Positions 1 to 5,668 of a stretch of DNA of 10,237 nt are shown here, piece after piece. How positions within the stretch are numbered: the first letter of the stretch is position 1; the number at the start of each line of letters is the position of its first letter. This stretch comes from JBLHKW01 sp047618565 (GTDB taxonomy: Bacteria > Planctomycetota > UBA1135 > GCA-002686595): positions 1 through 10,237 of the forward strand of contig JBLHKW010000171.1 in assembly GCA_047618565.1 (NCBI GenBank). The letters are read 5' to 3'. Under the pieces are notes generated by a model that worked only from the letters and a program-made list of their open reading frames with translations, searched no databases and was not told where the DNA came from. The position numbers and the translations under genes were made by a program.

Positions 1-213
1 GCCCCCGTCATTCGCCTGGCCGAGGGCGACCAGGACGCGCGCCTGACCGACGAGGACTCGACCGGGCTCAGCCAGCGCTACGTGGTGCCCGGCCCGGGGC
101 TGTATCGCGTCGAGCTCACTCCGCCCGCGGGCTACCGCGCCGTCGAACCGGTGACCCTGTCCCTCGCGCCCGATGAGTTCGCGGAGATCACCATCGACGT
201 GGTCCGCGACTGA
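1..213 (+). CDS. C-terminal fragment of a carboxypeptidase-regulatory-like / beta-sandwich domain protein (5' partial)
   Basis: Frame 1 is open from the first base to a TGA at 211-213, giving the last 70 residues of a protein that begins outside the window. The fragment contains GLYRVELTPPAGY followed by alternating hydrophobic strands ending in EFAEITIDVVRD. This is the pattern of a transthyretin-like or CarboxypepD_reg fold, common as repeated Ig-like modules in large secreted planctomycete proteins. No catalytic residues are visible. The function of the whole protein cannot be judged from this tail. No U-tract terminator follows it on the + strand; the nearby terminator at 270-295 points the other way. 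Confidence 0.75.
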   Translation, partial: APVIRLAEGDQDARLTDEDSTGLSQRYVVPGPGLYRVELTPPAGYRAVEPVTLSLAPDEFAEITIDVVRD

Positions 214-269
214 TCGGTAGGCGGCCTTCGAGGGGGCGCGCTGGCCTGCTTCCGTCGACCCTCATCCAC

Positions 270-295
270 AAAAAAAGGCCCCTATGAAGGGGCCT
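270..295 (-). terminator. Strong Rho-independent terminator of the minus-strand small RNA
   Basis: Read on the - strand, a perfect 7-bp stem (AGGCCCC at 295-289 with GGGGCCT at 282-276) closes a 6-nt loop. It runs directly into a T-tract supplied by seven consecutive A residues at 270-276 on the + strand. On the + strand the stem is followed by CCGTCCACG with no T-run, so termination is directional. No - strand protein gene lies immediately upstream, so the terminator most likely ends the RNA that starts near 604. Confidence 0.88.
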
Positions 296-604
296 CCGTC
301 CACGACTGGGAGTCAGGCGAGTCGTCCGCATTGCGAGCGGGCTCCCGGACGTTGGTTGCGCCCAGGTGGGTCAGCTCCACCCGGGCCTCATGGGTCCGGC
401 GGTGTGTCCTCATTGTCAGGCATCGTTGGTCCGTCTCCATCTGGCACCACGGTCGGGATGTTGTTCCATCGGCTTCCGTCGTGGGGAATTAATAAGGGAG
501 GGTCAGGTAAGAGGTGCGGCTCGCCGCCAGGTTTTGTGCGCCCCAGCGCGCTTCGGGGCATGGCGATGTCAGACGTCGGCTGCTGCGGGAGGGCCGCGGC
601 CTCT
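270..604 (-). ncRNA. Putative structured small RNA, about 335 nt, family unknown
   Basis: The unit is bounded by a near-consensus promoter (641-613, start expected near 606-603) and an intrinsic terminator (295-270). Between them are several hairpins: GCCCC/GGGGC (540-544 with 555-559), GCGG/CCGC with a 4-nt loop (516-519 with 524-527), and a 10-bp stem with one G-U pair and a 7-nt loop (360-369 with 377-386). Two further stems near the 3' end share bases and exclude each other (302-307 with 320-325, or 323-328 with 346-351). I found no tmRNA acceptor or T-arm, no RNase P GAGGAAAGTCC-like core and no SRP GGAA/AGCAG hairpin. A 57-codon frame (ATG at 561-559, TGA at 390-388, ending NEDTPPDP) lies inside. 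About 62% of its codons end in G or C, with three TTA codons, unlike the flanking genes, and it has no ribosome site. I therefore favour a non-coding RNA but cannot exclude a small protein. This accounts for most of the gene-free stretch 214-707. Confidence 0.6.
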
Positions 605-612
605 AGAACGCC

Positions 613-641
613 ATCATACCGCCCATGTATCTTGATGTCAA
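613..641 (-). promoter_or_regulatory. Near-consensus sigma70-type promoter firing leftwards
   Basis: On the - strand a perfect -35 hexamer TTGACA (641-636) is followed by exactly 17 bp and then TATGAT (618-613), five of six matches to the -10 consensus. AT-rich sequence (GCTATATACC) precedes the -35. Such a match is striking in DNA this rich in GC. Transcription would begin around 606-603 and run to the terminator at 295-270. The -35 lies inside the palindrome at 628-645, which suggests repression by a bound regulator. Confidence 0.75.
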
Positions 642-645
642 GGTA
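628..645. promoter_or_regulatory. 18-bp near-palindrome, candidate MarR-family operator
   Basis: The + strand reads TATCTTGATGTCAAGGTA: arms of 8 bp (TATCTTGA and TCAAGGTA, one mismatch) around a central TG. Size and symmetry fit a winged-helix MarR dimer site. It covers the -35 box of the leftward promoter and lies 63 bp upstream of the MarR gene at 708. A TATATA element at 644-649 could be a -10 for the rightward gene, so one bound dimer could block both directions. That the neighbouring MarR protein binds here is inferred from position and symmetry only. Confidence 0.55.
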
Positions 646-707
646 TATAGCTTTGACCCTCCTCCGCCCTCGATCCCGGACACGCCCTGCCGGTACCCTC
701 ACGGGCA

Positions 708-1223
708 ATGGGAGACCTGGTTGATCGGATGGTACGCCAGTGGGGGCGCGAGCGGCCGGACCTGCCCCTGGCTGGAGTGGGTGTTCAGGCACGGGTGAAG
801 CTGCTTGCCAAGCACTTCCAGCGCGAGGCGGACAGGGCCCTCGAACCGTTCGAGCTGGAGCCTTGGGCGTGGGAGATCCTGGCCGCATTGCGCCGGCAGG
901 CCGAGCCCTTCGAAGCTACTCCGGGTCGCCTCTGCCGCTACACGGGGGTCACGTCCGGCTCCATCACGAATCGCATCGACCGGCTAGAGAGCCGCGGCTA
1001 CGTCCTGCGTCACCCGGATCCCGCCGATCGTCGTGGGGTACTCGTGCGACTCACCGACACCGGGCTGGACCTCGTCCAGCGCGCGGCCAGCGCCCGTTTC
1101 CGGATCGCTCAGGAACGCATGAGCCCGCTCGATGCAGGTGAGCGCGAGCTGCTGGAGGGATTCCTACGGCGCCTGCTCGCGGCGTACCCGGAGTCGCAGG
1201 AAGTTCCCGACGCCGACGTGTGA
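708..1223 (+). CDS. MarR-family transcriptional regulator
   Basis: The product has 171 residues, slightly long for MarR but normal for the subgroup that opens with a DLVDRMVRQWGRERPDL-type extension. It is a dimeric winged-helix DNA-binding protein. The recognition helix spans about residues 81-99 (VTSGSITNRIDRLESRGYV). The wing follows at 101-119 with the hallmark DPADRRGVLVRLTDTG. The N- and C-terminal helices (about 25-47 and 120-160) would form the dimer interface. ATG 708 is chosen because it keeps the conserved N-terminal extension; there is no Shine-Dalgarno sequence. A TACCCT element at 694-699 would put transcription start almost at the ATG, so leaderless translation is possible. It is divergent from the small RNA at 270-604, with a palindromic site between them, suggesting autoregulation and control of the RNA. 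The ligand is unknown. The kinase gene starts 25 bp downstream and may be partly co-transcribed. Confidence 0.9.
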   Translation: MGDLVDRMVRQWGRERPDLPLAGVGVQARVKLLAKHFQREADRALEPFELEPWAWEILAALRRQAEPFEATPGRLCRYTGVTSGSITNRIDRLESRGYVLRHPDPADRRGVLVRLTDTGLDLVQRAASARFRIAQERMSPLDAGERELLEGFLRRLLAAYPESQEVPDADV

Positions 1224-1248
1224 GCGGCGCGCGGGTCGCTGCTTTTGA

Positions 1249-4200
1249 GTGGTGTCGCGCCCGGTGACCACGGGCCAGGGCCCCTTGGAACCGCGCTCCG
1301 GGTCGAGTAACGTCCAGCACTTGAGTCCCGACTCCGACAGCACCGCCAGCGACCGAATCGAGCGTGCCGAGACACTCTTTCTCGAAGCGCTGGCCCGTGT
1401 CGATGGCGACGTGCTCGACGCCGAGATCGTCGATGCACTGATCGTCGCGCATCCGGAGCTGAGAGATGAGCTGCGCGATCAGCACGCCAGCTGGAACTGG
1501 TTGGGGCAGGTCGCGCCCTCCGAGAGCGGAGATTCCGACGCTCCGTCGCTGACCGACAAGCTCGCGGTCGGCGCGGTCTTGCAGCTGGCTGGTACGCGCG
1601 ATGAGGGGGACCGCTACACCCTGCTCGACGAGGTCGCGCGCGGCGGCATGGGCACGATCTTCAAGGTCTGGGATGCACATCTGAAGCGCACTCTGGCGAT
1701 GAAGGTCTCGTTCAAGCGGCGGCGTGCGTCCGGCAGCTCGAGTCGTCCGTCCTCGAGCAGTAGCGAGTTCCGCTTCGTGGAGGAGGCCTCGTTGATGGGT
1801 CGGCTCGATCATCCGGGCGTGGTGCCTGTGCACGACATCGGTGTGGATGCGGTGGGCCACATGTACTTCACGATGCGGCTTGTGAAGGGCCACAACCTCA
1901 AGACCGTATTCGAGCTGGTGCGCTCCACCAGTGACGGCTGGAGTCTGGCGCGGGCGGTCGGTGTGCTGGTCAAGGTGTGTGAGACCCTCGGGTACGCGCA
2001 CTCGAAGGGCGTCATCCACCGTGACGTGAAACCTGCCAACGTCATGGTCGGAAGGTTTGGACAGGCCTACGTCATGGACTGGGGCCTGGCGCGCAGTGCC
2101 GGTCGGGAGCATGGCTCGACGAGGACGGGTCCGCCCGGGTCGCGCGATGTCGATTCGTCGCCGGGTGCTGGACTGGTGACCACCGACGGGCAGGTTCTGG
2201 GAACGCCCGCGTACATGCCGCCGGAGCAGGCGCGCGGGGAACTGGGTCTCATTGGTAGTCGCTCCGATATCTACGCCGTGGGCGCGATGCTCTACGACCT
2301 TCTTTCCGGGCATGCACCCTTCTCTGACGGGAGGATGACGGCGGGGCGCACGGTGCTGCAGGCCCTACGCGAGGGGCCGCCGACGGCGCTGGATCGGGCC
2401 GCACCGTGGGCGCCGGGTGAACTGGTCGCGATCGCCGAGAAGGCCATGGCACGTGAGAGCGCCGATCGCTACACCGACATGCAGATGCTCGCGGCTGACC
2501 TGCGAGCGTACCTCGAGGGCCGTGTCGTTGGCGCGCACCGGACTGGCGCCGTGGTCGAGTTTCGCAAGTGGGTCCAGCGCAACCGCCTGACCGCCGGGGC
2601 GGTCGGTGTCACGGTGCTCTTTCTCGTGCTCGGAACGGTAGCCGTCGCGTGGGTTCAGATGAGCAAGAGCCGGGCGCTCGGCGAGACGAACCGGCAACTG
2701 GAGGCTCAGAGCCTGGAGCTATTCGCGAGCAACGATCGCCTGAATGATCAGCGTGCGCGCGCAGACCTGGCCGCGTATTCGGCGCGCATCGCTGCAGCGC
2801 AGGCTTCGCTGCAGTCAAACCGGGTCGATATCGCGAGCGACCACCTCGAAGCTTGTCCGGAAGAGCTGCGCGGATGGGAGTGGCACCACCTGCAGTCGAG
2901 ACTCGATGTCAGCGTTGCGACCCTGTCCGACCCTGCCGGTAACGGCGCGCGCGCGTGGGGGGTGGCGTTCTCACCGGATGGCCAGCGTCTGGTGTCAGGT
3001 ACCTTCGGAGGCCGTTTGCGCACATGGGCGCTTCCCATAGCGCTCGAAGCTCCGCAGTCGCCCGACATGGTGATCGAAGCGCACGACCGTTGGATCCGCG
3101 AAGTCGCGATCGACGGCGCCGGACGCTGGATCGCGACCGGCAGCGATGACGGTACCGTGCGCATCTGGGGCCTCGCTGGCGGCGACTCGATCTGGAGTTC
3201 CGAGCCGACCGGCGTGATCTGCGACGTCTCGTTTGATGCGGAAGGAGAGCGCCTCGTGACGGCCTCACTGGATGGAACGGCGCGTATCTGGCGTACAGCG
3301 ACAGGGGTCGAGGAGTTCGTGCTCCGCGGGCACGTGGGGCGCGTCGACTCGGCGCGCTTCGATGCGAGTGGGGAGAGGGTCATCACGATAGGCTCGGACT
3401 CGATGTTGCGCGTATGGGATGCGCATTCCGGGAGCTCACTGCGCGAGGCCGAGGTCTTCGATCCGCTGATCGAGACCAACCGGGACAAGGCGCTCGGTTT
3501 GAGCCCTGACGGCCGGCTGGTCGCGCTCGGCGGACCCGCGGGCGATCTGCGTGTACTCGATGCGGTCAGCCTGGAGACGGTTCACTTTCTCTATGGGCAC
3601 GTTGGGCACGTCAAGTCCCTGGCCTTCAGCCCGGACGGATCTCTGCTCGCCTCTGCGTCGGCCGATCAGACCCTCCGGATCTGGGACGCGGAGACCGGCG
3701 CCGAGGTCTGGATCGGTCGAGGGCACACGAGTGCCGTCGCGAGCGTGGCGTGGCACCCGGAGGGTGCCTTGCTTGCGACGAGTTCCGATGACGGGACCGT
3801 GAAGCTCTGGGATATCGGCGAGTCTGCGGACGTCGACGTATTCGAGATGGGGCGTGGGATGGCCGTTTCGGTCTCCATCCGTCCCGACGGGCGGGAGATC
3901 GCCATCGGGCGCAATACGGGCCCTGTCCTGCTGAACGCGGACACCGGCGAGGTTCGCTTCGGGCGCGCACATCGGCAGCTCTTCGAGTCGGCCACCGCCT
4001 ACGATCCGACGGGTACCTGGCTGGCGGCTTCCCTCGGCGATGACTGGACCATCGGTGTCTGGGAGTGCGCGCACCCCGGGGACCCTGCGGTGCTCGACGG
4101 GCATGCGGACCTGGTCACGGACATCGAGTTCAGCGCGGACGCAAGAATGCTGGCGAGCTCGTCCCTCGATGGGACCGTACGCGTCTGGCGCGTGGCTGAC

Positions 4201-4893
4201 TGGTCGAGCGAGATGACCCTTGGGCCCCACAAGAGCCACGTCTATTGCACTACATTCAGGCCGGGTCGCGAGGTCGACCAGCTCGTTTCGGGGACCCGGG
4301 CAGGCTGGCTGCGCGTGTGGGATCTCGATAGTGGGCGAGTGAGCCACGAGTGGCGAGGCCACGGCGCTCCGGTGCGCGGCGTTCGCTTCAGCCCCGATGG
4401 CGGACTGCTCGCCACGACCTCCGAGGACCACACCGTGAAGCTGTGGAATACCACGGACTGGACCGAGGTGAGGACGCTGCGCGGGCACGCCGATGGCGTG
4501 CACTCGCCAGTCTTCAGCCCGGATGGAAGCCGCCTCGCGACGAGCAGCCGGGACCGGTCGATCCGGCTGTGGGATGTGGAGTCCGGTGTGAGCGTGGCCA
4601 CTCTGCTCGGGCATCGTGGATGGGTCACCGCGCTCGACTTCGCACCCGACGGGACGTGGCTCGTATCCGGGTCCAATGACAAGAGCGTGATCCTCTGGGA
4701 GACGACGCGCTCGAAGCGGGGTGCGCGGGCGCTACGCGAGGCCATGCGGCGCATGGTCCCACGGGTCGAGGAGCTTTATCGCCAGCACGGATCGGCCGCC
4801 GCTACCGAGGATGCCATCGATCGGGACGCGACGCTCAGTCCCGGCGACGCGCGCGCCGCGAGAGGCCTCGCGCGCATGCACGCAGGGGGCTGA
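1249..4893 (+). CDS. Membrane-anchored Ser/Thr protein kinase with 14 WD40 repeats
   Basis: The product has 1214 residues. A helical N-terminal segment (about 33-85) precedes a Hanks-type kinase domain (about 123-425). It has the glycine loop VARGGMGTIFKVWD (129-142), the lysine in LAMKV (K152), the catalytic loop HRDVKPANV (257-265, D259), DWG in place of DFG (277-279) and GTPAYMPPEQ (318-327) for the APE region. One transmembrane helix follows (about 448-468), then a coiled-coil-like linker containing the RGWEWHHLQ motif often seen in planctomycete WD40 kinases. Residues about 555-1151 hold 14 WD40 units, enough for two seven-bladed propellers, and a basic helical tail closes the protein. 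All catalytic residues are present, so it should be active. The kinase would face the cytoplasm and the propellers the other side of the membrane. GTG 1249 directly follows an in-frame TGA (1246-1248) and is the earliest start; GTG 1252, GTG 1264 or TTG 1321 remain possible as no clear ribosome site is present. The ECF sigma gene downstream is a likely signalling partner (inference). Confidence 0.93.
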   Translation: MVSRPVTTGQGPLEPRSGSSNVQHLSPDSDSTASDRIERAETLFLEALARVDGDVLDAEIVDALIVAHPELRDELRDQHASWNWLGQVAPSESGDSDAPSLTDKLAVGAVLQLAGTRDEGDRYTLLDEVARGGMGTIFKVWDAHLKRTLAMKVSFKRRRASGSSSRPSSSSSEFRFVEEASLMGRLDHPGVVPVHDIGVDAVGHMYFTMRLVKGHNLKTVFELVRSTSDGWSLARAVGVLVKVCETLGYAHSKGVIHRDVKPANVMVGRFGQAYVMDWGLARSAGREHGSTRTGPPGSRDVDSSPGAGLVTTDGQVLGTPAYMPPEQARGELGLIGSRSDIYAVGAMLYDLLSGHAPFSDGRMTAGRTVLQALREGPPTALDRAAPWAPGELVAIAEKAMARESADRYTDMQMLAADLRAYLEGRVVGAHRTGAVVEFRKWVQRNRLTAGAVGVTVLFLVLGTVAVAWVQMSKSRALGETNRQLEAQSLELFASNDRLNDQRARADLAAYSARIAAAQASLQSNRVDIASDHLEACPEELRGWEWHHLQSRLDVSVATLSDPAGNGARAWGVAFSPDGQRLVSGTFGGRLRTWALPIALEAPQSPDMVIEAHDRWIREVAIDGAGRWIATGSDDGTVRIWGLAGGDSIWSSEPTGVICDVSFDAEGERLVTASLDGTARIWRTATGVEEFVLRGHVGRVDSARFDASGERVITIGSDSMLRVWDAHSGSSLREAEVFDPLIETNRDKALGLSPDGRLVALGGPAGDLRVLDAVSLETVHFLYGHVGHVKSLAFSPDGSLLASASADQTLRIWDAETGAEVWIGRGHTSAVASVAWHPEGALLATSSDDGTVKLWDIGESADVDVFEMGRGMAVSVSIRPDGREIAIGRNTGPVLLNADTGEVRFGRAHRQLFESATAYDPTGTWLAASLGDDWTIGVWECAHPGDPAVLDGHADLVTDIEFSADARMLASSSLDGTVRVWRVADWSSEMTLGPHKSHVYCTTFRPGREVDQLVSGTRAGWLRVWDLDSGRVSHEWRGHGAPVRGVRFSPDGGLLATTSEDHTVKLWNTTDWTEVRTLRGHADGVHSPVFSPDGSRLATSSRDRSIRLWDVESGVSVATLLGHRGWVTALDFAPDGTWLVSGSNDKSVILWETTRSKRGARALREAMRRMVPRVEELYRQHGSAAATEDAIDRDATLSPGDARAARGLARMHAGG
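2911..4701 (+). repeat. 14 tandem WD40 coding repeats
   Basis: Units average about 43 residues and show the GH...V..V.FSPDG..LAS.S.DGTVRLWD pattern. The best matches are units 6 (GHVGHVKSLAFSPDGSLLAS), 7, 10, 12, 13 and 14. Units 1, 5, 8 and 9 are degenerate: unit 5 lacks the terminal WD (RVLDA) and unit 8 ends VLLNA. The repeats are diverged at the DNA level, so this is an old array rather than a recent expansion. Fourteen units is the number for two closed propellers. Confidence 0.85.
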
Positions 4894-4946
4894 GGGTCCC
4901 CAGATTTGCCGTCGAGCGTCTGGCGACTCGGAAAGCCAGGCCCGGC

Positions 4947-4955
4947 TGATACGAT
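4947..4955 (+). promoter_or_regulatory. Possible extended -10 promoter for the sigma factor gene
   Basis: TGATACGAT fits the extended -10 form TGnTAnnnT, with TACGAT at 4950-4955. The predicted start point is about 4962, exactly the GTG that opens the sigma factor frame, or 12 nt before the in-frame ATG 4974. No good -35 hexamer is visible at the proper distance. It could give the sigma gene its own, leaderless or short-leadered transcript in addition to readthrough from the kinase gene. Confidence 0.35.
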
Positions 4956-4961
4956 GCGTGT

Positions 4962-5609
4962 GTGGTCAGTCCCATGCCCGACCCCAAAGATCCACCCACG
5001 CCGCCAGACCCGCCCGAGGCCTCGGCAAGCGCTTCTCACGCGCCCGAAATCACTCTCGATGATGGTCTCGTTCGAGACGCGCGCGCGGGCATGGTCCTCG
5101 CGCAGGAGTCTCTCTACCAGGCTTTCTCCGGGCCGCTGCGCGGGTACCTACGGGACCGTTGCGGGCCCCAGGTGATGCGTGCGATCTCGATCGACGATCT
5201 TTGCCAGGAGACCTTCCTGCGCTCGTTCGAAGCGATCGGTGTCTTGCCCGACGGCGCGGGCATCGAGGCGTTTCGCGGGCTCCTGTTCCGCAACGCAGGT
5301 TGGCTCATCGGAAAGACCGTTCGCAAGTTCGAGCGGCAGCAGGGGGAGTCCGCCATCGGGGTTCCGCTCATGGATGCGGTACACGACCCCGTCGCCTCCC
5401 GTGGCAGCGTTACCCGCGAAGACGACGCGCACTGGCTACTTGGCCTGATCGATCGACTGGATGCGAGCCATGCGGACGTGCTTCGCCTGCGGATGAACGG
5501 CACTGGCTTCGATGCGATCGCGACGGAGCTCGGCATCAGCGTCGAGGCGGCCCGGAAGCGCTACCTGCGCGGGTCGAGGCACCTGCGCTCCTTCGTCGAT
5601 GGCGACTAA
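4962..5609 (+). CDS. ECF-type RNA polymerase sigma factor
   Basis: The product has 215 residues. After a proline-rich, probably disordered N-terminus (1-28), sigma region 2 spans about 50-120 with the core-binding motif DDLCQETFLRSFEAI (78-92). A linker follows (about 123-155), then sigma region 4 (about 160-212) with a helix-turn-helix GFDAIATELGISVEAARKRYLRG (182-204). It should direct RNA polymerase to a dedicated promoter set. There is no fused C-terminal domain and no adjacent anti-sigma gene. The upstream neighbour is the membrane kinase, which fits phosphorylation-controlled ECF systems in which the kinase replaces an anti-sigma factor. That partnership is inferred. GTG 4962 is the first start after an in-frame TGA at 4947-4949. 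ATG 4974 gives a 211-residue protein and is equally credible, since neither has a Shine-Dalgarno sequence. Confidence 0.88.
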   Translation: MVSPMPDPKDPPTPPDPPEASASASHAPEITLDDGLVRDARAGMVLAQESLYQAFSGPLRGYLRDRCGPQVMRAISIDDLCQETFLRSFEAIGVLPDGAGIEAFRGLLFRNAGWLIGKTVRKFERQQGESAIGVPLMDAVHDPVASRGSVTREDDAHWLLGLIDRLDASHADVLRLRMNGTGFDAIATELGISVEAARKRYLRGSRHLRSFVDGD

Positions 5610-5626
5610 CCCTGGGGGGGGCAGGC

Positions 5627-5654
5627 CGAGGGGACCCTTGTTCGAGTCCCCTCG
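5627..5654. terminator. Stem-loop between convergent genes, possible terminator
   Basis: A 9-bp perfect stem (CGAGGGGAC at 5627-5635 with GTCCCCTCG at 5646-5654) encloses a 10-nt loop between the stops of the sigma factor (5609) and the ELWxSDGT protein (5671). Neither side has a T-tract, so it may be a weak bidirectional terminator or an RNA 3'-end stabiliser. An 8-G run (5614-5621) lies just before it. Confidence 0.4.
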
Positions 5655-5668
5655 CTGCACCCTCCGGC

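Noticed and set aside
270..604. Identification of the small RNA as tmRNA, RNase P RNA or SRP RNA.
   Set aside because: The conserved cores of these RNAs are absent on either strand. 6S RNA cannot be ruled out by motif because it is conserved mainly in structure, but about 335 nt is long for it and no closing 5'-3' helix was found.
284..724. Rightward open frame of 146 codons across the small RNA region.
   Set aside because: It starts inside the terminator loop, has low-complexity Arg/Ser/Gly/Pro composition and no family resemblance, and overlaps the MarR start.
388..888. Full 166-codon leftward frame.
   Set aside because: Its first half is antisense to the MarR gene and crosses the leftward promoter, so transcripts from that promoter could not encode it. 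Only the 57-codon 3' part is worth considering.
1051..2313. Long leftward frame of 420 codons opposite MarR and the kinase.
   Set aside because: It is antisense to two clear genes. The Arg/His-rich product without domains is a mirror of GC-rich codon bias. The same holds for 3436-4614 (-) and 5159-6196 (+).
5627..5663. tRNA 3' end or att-site remnant: TTCGAGTCCCCTCGCTGCACC resembles a T-loop plus acceptor.
   Set aside because: The base-paired partner of TTCGAGT's flanks does not form a 5-bp T-stem, and no D-arm, anticodon arm or 5' acceptor strand lies upstream. The bases instead form the 9-bp stem-loop between convergent genes.
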